A stretch of 64,000 nt of DNA from Typhlomys cinereus (taxonomy: Eukaryota; Chordata; Mammalia; Rodentia; Platacanthomyidae), in the NCBI GenBank assembly GCA_023101885.1, contig JALPQD010000053.1:4652447-4716446 (forward strand), given 5' to 3'. Both the position numbers and the translations under genes were made by a program. The stretch's first letter is position 1. Each line of letters begins with the position of its first letter. Below, in pieces: positions 22,664-33,550 of this stretch. The notes beneath the pieces were generated by a model. That model saw only the letters and a list, made by a program, of their open reading frames with translations. It was not told the DNA's origin and made no database searches.

Positions 22664-22969
22664 CTGCCAAGAAGAGAAGGGAAATGAATGTTGGAAAACA
22701 CTTTAGTGGCCTCAAGCTCCTCTGTCCTCGAAGAGGACTTCGACTCCAAATCCTACTTGGAGGCGCAGTATTTGTGATTATCATTGCATCATCAGCATAA
22801 TCACCACCATCATCTTAATATGGGTCTTTCTCTGTCACCTGCTGGATCGCAAGGTCCTCCCTGGAATCATCCCTCATTCATTTCCAAGCCTTGTCCCAAG
22901 TCAGGCTTTAGAATTTCTCTTCTTTGCTATGAGGTCAGTGAGACTTTACTTCCCAAAGACCATCACTGT

Positions 22970-23360
22970 GATAGCTAATCCTGGGTGTCAACTTGACACA
23001 CCTGGCATTAACTAAGATCAGCTGAGACCACCTGAAGAGATTATCTGGATAATACAAAGATCAGCCATAGATCCGATGGGAACCTCCCTAGATCCCATTG
23101 GAACCTCCCAGAAGTGGACCAGATCAAAGGAGCCACAGAACAGAAGACTGGGAAGAAGAGAGATTCTCTAGGAATCCTCCAGCCACAGTGGATGTCTGCT
23201 GTGACTTAGCCTGCCTCCAGCTTCAGCCTCCAGCCCTGTCATCTCCACCGTGACAGATTGTATCTCCCTTCTGGAACCCTAAAGTGAATAAATTTCCTTT
23301 TCTTCTTTAAGTTATTTGACTTTGGGATGTTCTCTCACAGCAATAGTTAAGAGTAACCAC
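22970..23360 (+). mobile_element. Chimeric-looking hAT-like element
   Basis: The head 'gctaatcctgggtgtcaact' belongs to the 'gtcaacttg' subfamily. The 3' half ('tcatctccaccgtgacagat', 'ttctctcacagcaatagtta') matches the tail of the URR1-like copies at 312 and 3427. The element suggests shared ancestry or recombination between the two subfamilies. Confidence 0.6.
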
Positions 23361-23599
23361 AAGAACACATCGCCACTGTCATTCTTGTGTTCCAAAACCA
23401 CTTGGTATTTTCCTATCACCATACAGATTACATTCTAATAGACCTTTGTCCCCTGGGCCCTGTCTGCTATCCACTCGTCCCAGCACTTGCCCTGAAGGTA
23501 GAGGCACATATGGCATTTTACTCCTGAACATCCTCTCTGTCCCTCCATAGCCTTCCTGCCCTTTCCTTAAATCATCCAAATCTCAAAGTCCTGGTATTG

Positions 23600-23900
23600 T
23601 AGTTAGTACAGTGTCAACTTGATGGTTGAGGGTTCAAGCTCTGGGCACATTTGTAAAGAGTTAGGCCCAGACAAGCATGCAGGAGATTGTGTAAATGGGG
23701 AAATCTAACCCTTTAGTGGGTGCGACTGGACCCTGGTGAATAAGATGGAGGAAAGTGGTTGAGGAAGTTGGCAGCCTTCCCTACACTTGGCCAGATATGC
23801 TTGTGTGGCAAGTAAGGATTGTCCCTCCCAGGAGTTCTGTGCATATGCTGTGGCCAGTTCCCCCATCCTTGGTGTTAGTCACACAATCCATCAGCGGTAG
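23600..23900 (+). mobile_element. hAT-like element, 'gtcaacttg' subfamily, 3'-truncated
   Basis: Shared blocks are 'cagtgtcaacttgatggttg', 'ctctgggcacatttgtaaag', 'tgaataagatggaggaaagt' and 'ctgtggccagttcccccatc'. The usual '...ataaaccagaataaa' end is missing. Confidence 0.6.
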
Positions 23901-25040
23901 TGCAGGTGAGCTGCTATACCCAGGAAGACACCGTCCCCTCCCCGACAACTTCTGTCTGCCCACTCACCAAATCTCTCTGGACTTGTGCATTTTCTCTTGA
24001 GCTCATGTGAAGAGACTTTCAAGGTTTCTGGGAACACAGTTTCTGAACCTAAGCCCAGTGTCTGAAGAGTCCAATGCCGGCTGCAAGGTAGAGACCCTGA
24101 GGGAGGTTGGTATTCACTGACTCCAGGCGTGTCCTGGGAGCTCAAGGTGGCTCCATGGGCCGTGTAGTCTAGATTTAGCCATGCCTAAGACTAGAGTTTA
24201 CCCCTAGACTCTTTGGTTGCATGAATCCAAAACTCATTTCATGGATCTAAGTTGATGGTTTCTCATCCCTCAAGACCAAAAGAATGTGAGACTCCCTTCT
24301 TATAGCCACATCCATTATTTCCCGGAGTTTTCTTGCTTTCTGAAAGATTAGTCATCAGTGCTTGGCCTTTCTGTGTGTCTTTCTCATTTAGTATTCTGTT
24401 CACCTATAGGAACCTTCCTTCTCTTTATAAAGTTATCTATCTCCCAATTCAAAGATTCTGTCAAATCTTTCTTCTGATTGGAAACGTTTCTGGGTGATAA
24501 ATCCATAATATTCTCATTTATAGCTATAAAAATCCTCAGCAAACAGGCAAAATCCTAGCGGGGACAGGGAATGATAGCACTGAGGGAAACCAGGCACATG
24601 CTCAGGAATACGTGTGCAAGTAATTAGCAGGTGTGCGCCACTGTGTCTGTGCAGAGGGCCAGCCTGCCAGTGATCCCAAGCCCCAGCTAATTAGAGAGCG
24701 TCACTCTCTTGGCCACAGTGATTGACTGAAAGATGGACACCTGGCCCAAAGAGGCTCTGTCAGCCTTCACCGGGACACTAACTGGAATTTTAATTATTGG
24801 AAATGAACGTTAAGATAAGCTATGCTTATCATGATTATTGCTCAGATGTATAAAGTAAGTCACACACTATATGCAGGAATGAGGCCAGTAAGTAAAAGGA
24901 AGCAAAGCCTAAAGTCCACTGAGAAAACAAGGCAGACAGTGGGTGTCTCTATTTTCCAGGCTGCTATAAATTAGGAAGCTTATGAACATTGTATATACAG
25001 GCTCCATTTCTGACTTCTGAGAGTCAATAAGATAAAGATG
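23900..25040. other. Unassigned non-coding sequence
   Basis: No recognisable gene, RNA or repeat was found. An AT-rich segment at 24.78-24.85 kb ('aattttaattattgg', 'gcttatcatgattattgctc') could be regulatory, but nothing specific supports this. Confidence 0.35.
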
Positions 25041-25042
25041 CT

Positions 25043-25290
25043 GGGCTAGGGAACTGGTTTAGAGCTTAAAGCCTTTGTCTTGCTAGCAGAAGGATCTCAA
25101 TTTGGACTCAGATCCCATGAAAATGGCAGTGGTTTATATTTCCTGCCCTGGAAGGCAGAGCCTGGGAAACCCCAGAGTAAAGCAAGAAGGAGGGGAGAGC
25201 AGTCATCCTTGGGTCTCCACAGACATACAAAGTGCCTACTTATATATTACCACCCCCAATATCCACCTCCACACCTACATATGTTAAAAA
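25043..25290 (+). mobile_element. Dip/B2-superfamily-like SINE
   Basis: The head is 'gggctagggaactggtttag' and the body is 'ctggaaggcagagcctggga' and 'agtaaagcaagaaggagggg'. The tail is A-rich rather than a long CA run. Confidence 0.75.
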
Positions 25291-25406
25291 AAAAAGATCA
25301 AGGTGCCAACAGATTTACCGTCCAATGTGGGACTACTTCCTGGTTATGTCATGTGATGGATGGGGCAGGGGAACCTTCTGGGCTTTTATAAAAATATGAA
25401 TTACAG

Positions 25407-25703
25407 GATGGGGAGATGGCTCAGGTGTCAAAGTCTTTGCCTTGCAAGCAAAAGGACCTGAGTTATAATCCTGGGATCACACACACAAATGCCAGGAGGA
25501 AATGGTGACGGCCTACAATTCTATCCTGGAAAGGGAGAGCGTGGAAAACCCCAGAGCAAAGCAGTAAGGAGGTGGAGTGACTCAGGGTGATTTCCACTGG
25601 GCCTACACAAGAACTCACTCAAGTATCCTTGTGTACACACACACACACACACACACACACCTACTACTACTGCTACTACTACTACTGCTGCTACTACTAC
25701 TAC
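25407..25703 (+). mobile_element. Dip/B2-superfamily-like SINE with compound tail
   Basis: The head is 'gatggggagatggctcaggt' and the body is 'agagcaaagcagtaaggagg'. The tail is (CA)n at 25635-25660, continuing directly into a (CTA/CTG)n triplet run at 25661-25703. Confidence 0.8.
25635..25703 (+). repeat. Compound (CA)n-(CTA/CTG)n microsatellite
   Basis: A CA run switches to CTA triplets with interspersed CTG units. Confidence 0.9.
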
Positions 25704-26289
25704 CCCATCACCATTAAGGCTGCATCTCATGACCAAATCACTTCCCAAAGGTACCACCTCCCCCTACCTTGGAAGCTGATAGTCCAACCTATAATGGGAG
25801 TTGGGTGAGGGGGGGATGAACTTTTTTTTTTTTTTTTTGAGGTCACGACAGAGAGAGGAGGGGAAGAAAACAAATAGGAAAGACTGAGACACAGCTTCTG
25901 GATCTAGTTGGAACCACTATTTCCCTCATGAACATTTTGCTCATGTGAGCCAGCAAATTCCTTTTTCTATCTAAGCTATTCTAAATTGGTTTTCTGTCAC
26001 TTGAAACTGAGAGAGTCTTTGCTGATAAATGCATTTCTCAGTGCACACAGGACAGGCAGCTCTGGAGCCGACAAGTGCTTGAGTCTCAGCCTCTGTTATC
26101 AGTGAACAGTGAATATCCAGTAACAGCAATGACTGCTGTCTGAACATATGCCAGGAAACACAGGTGGAACAACTGAATATTTAGGACTTTGTATATTAAC
26201 AGACTATTTCAAAATTCTCAGCATGGTATCAGGTGATTTTTGTTTGTGTGTTTGATTTTCATCAATAGACTTTTTACCTCTAATTTAAA
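25704..26289. other. Unassigned non-coding sequence with poly-T run
   Basis: A run of T at 25822-25838 interrupts otherwise unassigned sequence. The first part ('gcatctcatgaccaaatcac', 'aaaggtaccacctccccct') resembles a decayed reversed hAT-like repeat, but only weakly. Confidence 0.35.
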
Positions 26290-26417
26290 TGAAAAAAACA
26301 TAAAAGTAATGTTTTTCCTGCCAAAACTCAGGAAACAGAAAAAAAAAAGAAGAGTTAAATTAGACTTCAACAAAATCGATAACTTTTGTGCATCAAAGGG
26401 CACTGTAAAGAATCAGT

Positions 26418-26520
26418 GCTGGCAGCATTGCTCAGTAGGTAACGCACCATGCAAGCCTGGTGAATTGAGTCCGATTTCCAGAGCCCAAACGGTGAAAGGA
26501 AAGAAATAATTTCTGAAAGT
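26418..26520 (+). mobile_element. ID/B4-like SINE fragment
   Basis: 'ggcagcattgctcagtaggt' and 'tgagtccgatttccagagcc' resemble tRNA-derived box A and box B segments. It interrupts the ancient L1. Confidence 0.45.
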
Positions 26521-27089
26521 TTTTGTTTTCTGATCTCAACATGCACACTGTGGTAGGTGCAGGTCTGCTTTCTTTCTCTCTCTCTCTCAAATTAATTCTA
26601 TATTTGCCAAAACCAAGTAAGACGACAACCCACAGAATGGAAGAACACGTTTGCAAATCATGCAAAAAAGGGATTGATATCTAGAATATGTAAAAAACAC
26701 CTATGTCCCAAGATAATTAGAAAACAGGCAAAGGATTTGAAAAGACAGGTCTTCAGAAGGGAAGAAGACCAGCAAGCCCATGAATAAAGGGTCAGTGTTA
26801 GTCATTAGGCAAATGCAAACCAAGGCCACGACAAGATCACCACTGCACGCCAGTTAGACACACAAATGAAACCAGAAAAGCACAGAGAAAATAGCAATCG
26901 TTGGTGAGATATGTTCATGTGTCACTGGTGGGGTGTTCGTGCATCGCTGGTGGGGGTGTTTGTGCGTTGCTGGAGGGAATACAACACAAGGTAGTCACTG
27001 TGGAAGACAGCATGGTGATTCTTATAATGTCAAACAATCTCTCAACATCATGATATAACCCAGAAACTCTACTTCTAGATACATGCTCT

Positions 27090-27420
27090 GGTTGGAATGT
27101 GAAAGGCCCGCCCCAGTCTCATGCGTTTGAATAATTCATCCCCAGCCAGTGGGGCTGTAGGGGAAGGCTAAGTAATGTTTAGGTGGCAGAGCCTTGCTGG
27201 AGAAAGCAAATCACTGAAAGCGCCCTTGAGGCTGGATAGTCCAGCTGCACTTCCTGCTATTTTTCTCTCTGCTTCCAGAGTATGGCTGCAGTAACATCTA
27301 GCCTCCTGCTCCTACAGCCATGCTTTCTCCTGCCGTACAAACATTTCCTTTGGAAGCCAAACTAATAAGTCCTTTCTCCTGCAGAGTATTTCATCACAGT
27401 AACAGAGAATAACTGGAGCA
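27090..27420 (+). mobile_element. URR1-like hAT element inside the ancient L1
   Basis: The head 'ctggttggaatgtgaaaggc', core 'gcagagccttgctggagaaa' and end 'atcacagtaacagagaataa' follow the URR1 layout. L1 sequence resumes immediately after it. Confidence 0.7.
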
Positions 27421-27608
27421 GTATGTTACCCACAGTTGAAAGGTTCGGCTCAAGGTGAGATTCAGACATGTTTCCATCTACGTTCATGACAACATTATTC
27501 ATGGTAGCCAAGAGATGGAAGCATCCCAAGTATCTCTTTTCAGAAGAATGAGTCAGAAACATCTAGTGCATCATACAGCATATTATTCAGTCTTAAAAGA
27601 GAATGAAG

Positions 27609-27850
27609 GGGCCGGAAAGATGGCTCAGGGATTAAGACTCTGTCTTGAAAGCTGAAGGCCTGCACTTCGGGCCATGGTGGGCAAAGCCTGGGAAATCCTA
27701 CAGCAAAGCAAAAAGGAGGTAGAAGAAAAAAAAAAAAAAAAAAAAAAAAGGAGTGGAGGCAAAAAGGAAGTAGAAGGAATCCAGGATGATTCCACAGGAT
27801 ACACAGCGCACTCTGATACACAGCGCACACACACAGATACTAAAGTAAAT
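27609..27850 (+). mobile_element. Dip/B2-superfamily-like SINE, first of two at one site
   Basis: The head is 'ggggccggaaagatggctca' and the body is 'agcctgggaaatcctacagc'. It contains a poly-A run (27727-27749). It is flanked by 'aaaagagaatgaa' on the left (27596-27608) and the near-identical 'aaaagggaatgaa' on the right (from 27864). Confidence 0.75.
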
Positions 27851-27879
27851 AATTTTTTTTTAAAAAAGGGAATGAAATT

Positions 27880-28255
27880 GGGCTAGGGAGATGGTTCAGG
27901 GGTTAAAACCCTTGCCTCGAAAGCCAAAGGATCTGAGTGCACATCCCAAATCCCATGTAAAAAGAAATGCTAAGTGGAAATGGTAGTCACCTGTAATTCT
28001 GACCCTGGAAGCTGGAGCCTAGGAAATCCCAGAGCAAAGCAATAAGAAGTAAAACAATCTAGGATGAATTCTGCTGTCCCCCTTGAACCTCCACAGCACA
28101 CATACTCAACTGCCCTCTGGTACACACACCTGCACACACACACACACAAATACACACATGCAAAAATAGGTAGATAAGGGGATGAGGGGAGGGATGGGAG
28201 GAGAGGGCCAGAGACGATGACTTAATTTGCTTGTAAAATAGGAAAAAAAATTTTA
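27880..28255 (+). mobile_element. Dip/B2-superfamily-like SINE, second at the same site
   Basis: The head is 'gggctagggagatggttcag', the body is 'agagcaaagcaataagaagt', and a CA-rich tail is followed by a non-CA extension. It is bracketed by the 17-mer 'aaaaagggaatgaaatt' at 27863-27879 and 28256-28272. Confidence 0.8.
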
Positions 28256-28384
28256 AAAAGGGAATGAAATTCTGACACATGCTGCAATATAAATAAAACT
28301 GAAGGGCACTATCCTAACCCAAATTAAGTCAGAGAACAGGAGGACAAATACAAGATGACTGAGCCTGTGGAGGAGGGCCTAGCA

Positions 28385-29230
28385 CGAAGCTGGAAGTCCA
28401 ATGCCAGGATCACAGAGACTCAGAAGGCCTACTAAGAGGCCGGCTGCAACCTCAGGCCTTCTCTCCGAGCCTAGCAACTCAAAGGCTGTGCTTTTCAGAA
28501 GGGCTGAGGCGGTCTGAGAGCAAGGCGCAAGCGTGAGGACTGATGTTATCCTTCCCCAGGCCAGCAGGACTTTAGTCAAGCTGCAGAGGGTGGGGCTTTC
28601 TGATGTGCTGCACTGGGAGCCGGCAACTCTGTCGAGGCAAGAGGTGGCTTGCTACCTGTCAGTTTCCAGGAAGCTGCATTGTTTCAAGCGATTTCGGAAG
28701 CTTGAAGTCCAATGGCTCTGCCTAGCTCAGCCTGTAGAAGCGTCTGGGCTGGGAAGCGCACCACATCTGCCAGCCCCTGCCCAGCCCCGACCCCTGCTTG
28801 CATCTGGAATGCCCCAACCATCGCGTGCACGTTCACTCTGGCCGCAGCACCACCACAAGACACGAGCTGCATCAGGTCGGTAAACAGAAACAGCTCTGAG
28901 GTTGGTGTCCTGGCTTCCGTTCTCGGAAGCAGAAATGGAGACCCCAGGCGCCGGAGCTGTGAGCAGCCGGCTTCCTGCCTTTGTGCAAATCCTGGCCTCA
29001 GAATGGCTCACAGCCAGAACTGCACAGCAGCTTGGGCTGCACTTTGTCCAAATGTTGACACAAGACCGGCGCTCGGAGATGAGATGTGAGGTTAACTCCC
29101 TGTCTCCAGATTTGCCCATCCGGCTTTTTGATTTGAGCCAGCAGCTGTCCCTGTCCCAGCCGCGTGCAGTCCAGTCTCACTCAGCTGGCGAGTCATTTCC
29201 TGTGGGCGGGGCCATTTCTTAGTCCCTTGT
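28385..29230. promoter_or_regulatory. GC-rich single-copy block, possible regulatory element
   Basis: This block is visibly more GC- and CpG-rich than its neighbours, repeat-free, and has overlapping open frames on both strands. It ends near a GC-box-like 'gtgggcggggcc' (29203-29214) next to an AP-1-like 'gagtcat'. None of the frames resembles a known protein. It could be a promoter/enhancer or an unrecognised exon; the sequence does not decide. Confidence 0.25.
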
Positions 29231-29810
29231 CTGTTCGCGTCTCACATCCAGGGCTCAATTCCTTAGGCACTTAGGTCTCTTGCAAAGACCCCACTAATTG
29301 CACATAGACTTCGTCCATCACAAATTACGTCAAATCAGCTCTAGGACTTATTCTCAGTACCAGCTGTGATTCTGTGCTGCTTAAGGACGGTGATGGGTAA
29401 AAAGTCTGTACCTACCCAGCAAAGGCCTTTGTTCCAGGTGTTTCTGGACTTGTGGTTGGTTGAATTTCTTGTATGAGAAACTCACAATGTCATGTGTTCT
29501 CTAAAAGCATTTGGACAGATGAAATGGAAGAGACAGGAAATGTTAACAACTATCAAAACTTATCTATCACTAGGTATCAGGAAGCCAGGCATCACGGGGT
29601 CTTGGTCCCTGCCCAGTCTTTTTGGATCTTCTTCTTGTCTATGACCCTGCCTTTGACAAGTCCAGATAATCTTACCCGGGACTTGGGGCTTTCCACACAA
29701 CAGATTACTTTGAGGTTTATTAATGAAAACACGCATACACATACATACAGCCATTTCCTCATTGGGAAAGTAATATTTGATATTTACTGTTAAAAATAAG
29801 GAAAAGAAAG
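29231..29810. other. Unassigned non-coding sequence
   Basis: Nothing recognisable was found apart from a short CA/TA-rich stretch near 29.73 kb. Confidence 0.35.
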
Positions 29811-29916
29811 GGTTGGGGTTGAAATTCAGTGGCAGAGGTTTTTTTTTTAAGTATTCAAGAAGCCCTAGATTTAATCCCCAGTGCTGCCAGGAAATAAAAT
29901 GAGGGAAAGAAAAAAT
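29811..29916 (+). mobile_element. ID-like SINE
   Basis: 'ggttggggttgaaattcagt' followed by 'cctagatttaatccccagtg' is the ID head with box A and box B regions. An A-rich tail follows. A poly-T run is inserted in the middle. Confidence 0.7.
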
Positions 29917-30220
29917 GGTAAGCACAAGCATGGCTGAGCATTGCATTCCTCAGTTTAGGACTGTAATGTCACCACTAAGCAATAAATAAAGCCAATGGTG
30001 GCTTATGCGCTGCAGTACTCTATTTATATCTAGGTGTAAAAATGACCTTACATTTTGTTTTGTAATTTTTCAATCTATCTACATAGTGAACATCTGTCTG
30101 CAGTCTGAAGTATGCCTCCACAGCCATTTGTAAATTCTGTCTGTATTTAAACATTATGGGTGATCTCTTTTTCCCCTTCTGGATGCTTAGTTTGTTTTCA
30201 CTATTATGGAAAATTATTTT

Positions 30221-30345
30221 CCTTCCTTCCTTCCTTCCTTCCTTCCTTCCTTCCTTCCTTCCTTCCTTCCTTCCTTCCTTCCTTCTTTCCTTCCTTCCTT
30301 CCCTCCCTCCTTCCTTCCTTCCCTCTCTCCTTCCTTCTTTTCTTT
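30221..30345 (+). repeat. (CCTT)n microsatellite
   Basis: A CCTT tetranucleotide run carries CCCT variants towards its 3' end. The Phe/Leu/Pro/Ser-repeat frames through it are artefacts. Confidence 0.95.
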
Positions 30346-32470
30346 TGGACAGGTGTTTGTTTATTTTCATTCTGAAACAAGTGACTGATACAAGGAGCCT
30401 CTAGGGAGTGCTTAGCGTGCTCAGGAAATGACCAGAACTTGGACTTTGGTACAGGAGGTTAGAAGGAGTCCTTGTCCTATTCAGAAGAGTTCTTGATGAG
30501 ATGATGGTCCTGTATGGAATAATTTACCCACCTGGAACATTTGGGGTGGTGGTGGTGGTACCTCCTCTAAGCCTCCTAAGTCTCAAACATGGCATGGAAA
30601 TGGCACAGGGGACCCAGCAGACTGAGGTCTTGAACATATTGGAGGGATGTTTATTCACTTGGTATTTGGTACTAGACCAGTCAGGGTGTGAGGTAGTAAA
30701 TGATGCGTAACACGGGCCATGTCTCTCTTCCCATTAAGTCCATCATCAACTTGAGAGATGGGAATTAAGAACGTGAAAAGGAAATCTAGACAGGTGAACA
30801 AGAACAAGATCAGGTGAAGTGGCAGGTGGCATCTTAGCAGAAACGACTTTCATTCTGAAGCGCTGGTAGTGGCTTAGCCAAGAGAGCAGCCCATGCCCCA
30901 GGTATGACCAAGTTCTGGACATCAGATGGACAGGAGGAGATTCTCACAGGAGGGCTGAGAGGGCTGGGGTGGAAAGAGGCTGATGCCCTCTCGTAGGTGT
31001 TGGTATGTGCCGCGCCCTAATCCAACCATTCTGGTGGATAAGGTCCCAGCGTGGCAGAATATTGTTCTATGGAAACAATTTCTGGGAAAAGGACATGGCA
31101 TTAAAATATGGGAATTGTCAGGCCTTGGTGTATTTCTGCCCAGTTGGGCACCTAAAGCCTGCTCCCTGGGGAATATCACAGTAATGCCCATGGGCAGGTG
31201 CTAGGATTTCCTCCTTAGATAATTTAAGTTTTATCTCAGGCAGGAGGAATTCTTCTGGGAATTGGGTGTGCCTTTTACCTGTCCTTAGGTTTAGAGAAAA
31301 AGCTTGCTTTTAACTTTAAATCAAATTGTAAATAGAGATTTGACTCACGATAAGTAGACTTGCTAGCCAGAATGTGTGCACTGATTTTTAAAGAAATTAG
31401 AGAACAACTTCAAGAGTCTTAAAACATAGGTGGATAAAATTCCCACTTATAAACTAACTCAGAAATTCCAGAAGTATGAGACTGCTGTCTGTTCAGTAGA
31501 ACTTTAAAAGGAACCGTGATACCGCTCTTACCCTGGCTGAAGGCCAAGGAAGAGACCATCATGCCAGAGAGTCTAGACTCCAAGACTGTCCCCTGGAGAT
31601 GGTTTTGCAATTCAAACCGGGAGAATCCATGTCGGTAGCAAAGGGGGCTGTGTCTTTCCCTTCCCAAACAGCACTGTTATGGGAAATCACAGAGATGGAC
31701 CATCTGAGTGCACCCCCACCAATGATCATCTCTGCCCAGAAAGAGACACCCTTGGCGATATGGGGCCCAACAGTAGGACTTCAGGTTTGGAGAATGCATG
31801 GTTCATGGACGGGTCATCAACAACTGATGGCAATATACTTCTGGAATTCCTCACTTTACTACTAAAGGAGCTCAATCCTCCTCTATGTATTTTAAAAATG
31901 CAGTCTCTGTTAAAACAATGACATCTATGTGAGCTCAGCCCTATGGCTATCCGGTGAAGCATTATAGATTGGATAGAATTGAAAAAACTGAGAGAATAGA
32001 ATCTGTTTGTGTCTTTTCCCTCAAACAATGTGTTAGTTACTTAGAAAAAAAATTGTTTATTCTTACTGAGCATAGGAGACTGGGAGGTTCTGTGTTTGTT
32101 TTCCTCTGTTTGCAGGTGCAAGGACACATTCTTTGCCCTAAAATTTTCTAGTATAAAGATGTCACTAAGTTTCATTAAAAAGGGTTCAGATTCACTCAGC
32201 CTAGAGAGTTGCATGTTCTGTCTCCCATTTCTGCTGAAGCCTTGCCTCACCCGGTCTGGGGGAGCCCTGGTCTTGAGGCCGTGACTTTGGTCTGTGGCAA
32301 GTATGAGAAGGATTGGAAGGGTCTGAATAGGAAGATGGCATGACCTGCCTTACTCTTCTTTTTCTTATTGGCAGTACTAGGAATTGACATGTTTGTGAGG
32401 AAAGCCTCTACCTGTCTTATTTTTTATTTTCTTTTTTCTATTTTCATGTTTATGTGGAGGAGTTGTTTGT
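30346..32470. other. Unassigned, apparently single-copy sequence
   Basis: No exon, RNA gene or named repeat was recognised. Several 60-100-codon frames occur, but none shows domain motifs, and no continuation through splice sites was seen. Confidence 0.35.
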
Positions 32471-32471
<1 letters not shown>

Positions 32472-32521
<50 letters not shown>

Positions 32522-32775
32522 AGGCCTGAGGTTAATATTGGGGTCATTCTTGATTACTCTTCCACCTCATTCTTTTTGAGACAAAGTTTCTGGTCAAATC
32601 TAGACTTCACCAACAGGGCTGGTCTGGCTACCCAGCTTGCTCTGTGGATTCCCAGTCTCTGCCTTCCAAGGCTAGAATTATGGATGGGTCACCATATCCA
32701 CCTAGCATTTTACGTGGTATCCAGGTCTTTTTGCTTGTGTGGCAAATGCTTTAAACATTGGACCATCCTCCCAAC
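32472..32775 (-). mobile_element. B4-like SINE, reversed, with (GT)n
   Basis: The order is reversed: (GT)n at 32472-32517, 'tttgagacaaagtttctgg', 'ctctgccttccaaggctaga' and 'tttgcttgtgtggcaaatgc'. This is the complement of the B4 layout (B1-like part followed by tRNA/ID-like head). Confidence 0.65.
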
Positions 32776-33189
32776 TCCTGTCTTAACTCTTAAAAGATCT
32801 CTCTGGGTGCTCTGTGAAGGGTCTGGTGGTGGTGTTGGGGGTGGGATGAGGATGGGAGGTGGGAGTGAATGGGAGGTGGAAGTGAATAAATGGGACAAAA
32901 CATTCACAGGAGACAGGGTGGTCCTCTAGGAGCAGTGGTCCAGGTTGATGGTGAGAAGCCAGTGGAGGTGTGGGGGCAGTTTGGGGCAAGCTTTTCGGGC
33001 TTACACTGGCTGATCCTAGATGCGATGGAAAGAGGAGAAGACAGAAGTCAAGGGCCATAGTTTGAATGTAGTTTACTGAGCTTGAACAACCTGATAGATA
33101 ATGGCTGGGATGAGATTTCCTACTAATTTAGGGAGGTTTAAGAACATAAAGGACTGGTATTTGTGACAGGCTTCTGGCTTGTAGATAGG

Positions 33190-33550
33190 CACAAGCTAAG
33201 GTTTGGATGGACACCTCTTAAAGACCCACCCGTGTGTTAAAGGACTCATCTCAGCCCATTGAGAGCTTGTGAACCCCTCAAGATGTGGGGCACAGTTAGA
33301 GATCTTCCCGTTTCTGAGTATGTTCCCTGGAAGGAGCTGTTGGGATCTTGCTCCTTCCTCTTCCTCCTCATTAAGACCCAGGGGAGTGGTTCTATTGTGG
33401 TGCTGCTCCCTGCTGCTTCCTGACAGACCCCCAAAGTTGCACACCAATCAAATCACTACCAACAAATGTCAAGCAACTGTGAGCCAAAAATAAAACTTTC
33501 TTCTTTAAAAGTTGATTGCCTCAGATATGTGATACAGTAATGGAAAACTT
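33190..33550 (+). mobile_element. hAT-like interspersed repeat
   Basis: 'aaggtttggatggacacctc' and 'gtgtgttaaaggactcatct' form a MER1-type head. 'ctgtgagccaaaaataaaac' and 'tgatacagtaatggaaaact' form the usual tail. Confidence 0.6.

Larger units (their letters stand above)
26290..28380 (+). mobile_element. Ancient L1 3' end, fragmented by four insertions
   Basis: L1 ORF2 C-terminal sequence is recognisable in pieces: 'DFNKIDNFCASKGTVKNQ' at about 26365-26415, 'caaccaacccacagaatgg'-like sequence at about 26615-26650, 'attaggcaaatgcaaaccaa', 'acaacattattcatggtagc' (27488-27507), and finally 'aatgaaattctgacacatgc' with 'acaggaggacaaatacaaga' (28262-28354). The pieces are collinear with the L1 at 10870-17575. 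They are separated by a short SINE-like piece near 26.42 kb, an hAT copy (27090-27420) and two CA-rich SINEs (27609-27850 and 27880-28255). Confidence 0.75.

Noticed and set aside
28684..29222. Several overlapping frames treated as possible exons
   Set aside because: They overlap on both strands in GC-rich sequence. None has a recognisable motif, so the region was kept only as a possible regulatory block.
30156..30404. Overlapping frames with Phe-Leu-Pro-Ser repeats
   Set aside because: They are products of the (CCTT)n microsatellite in three frames.
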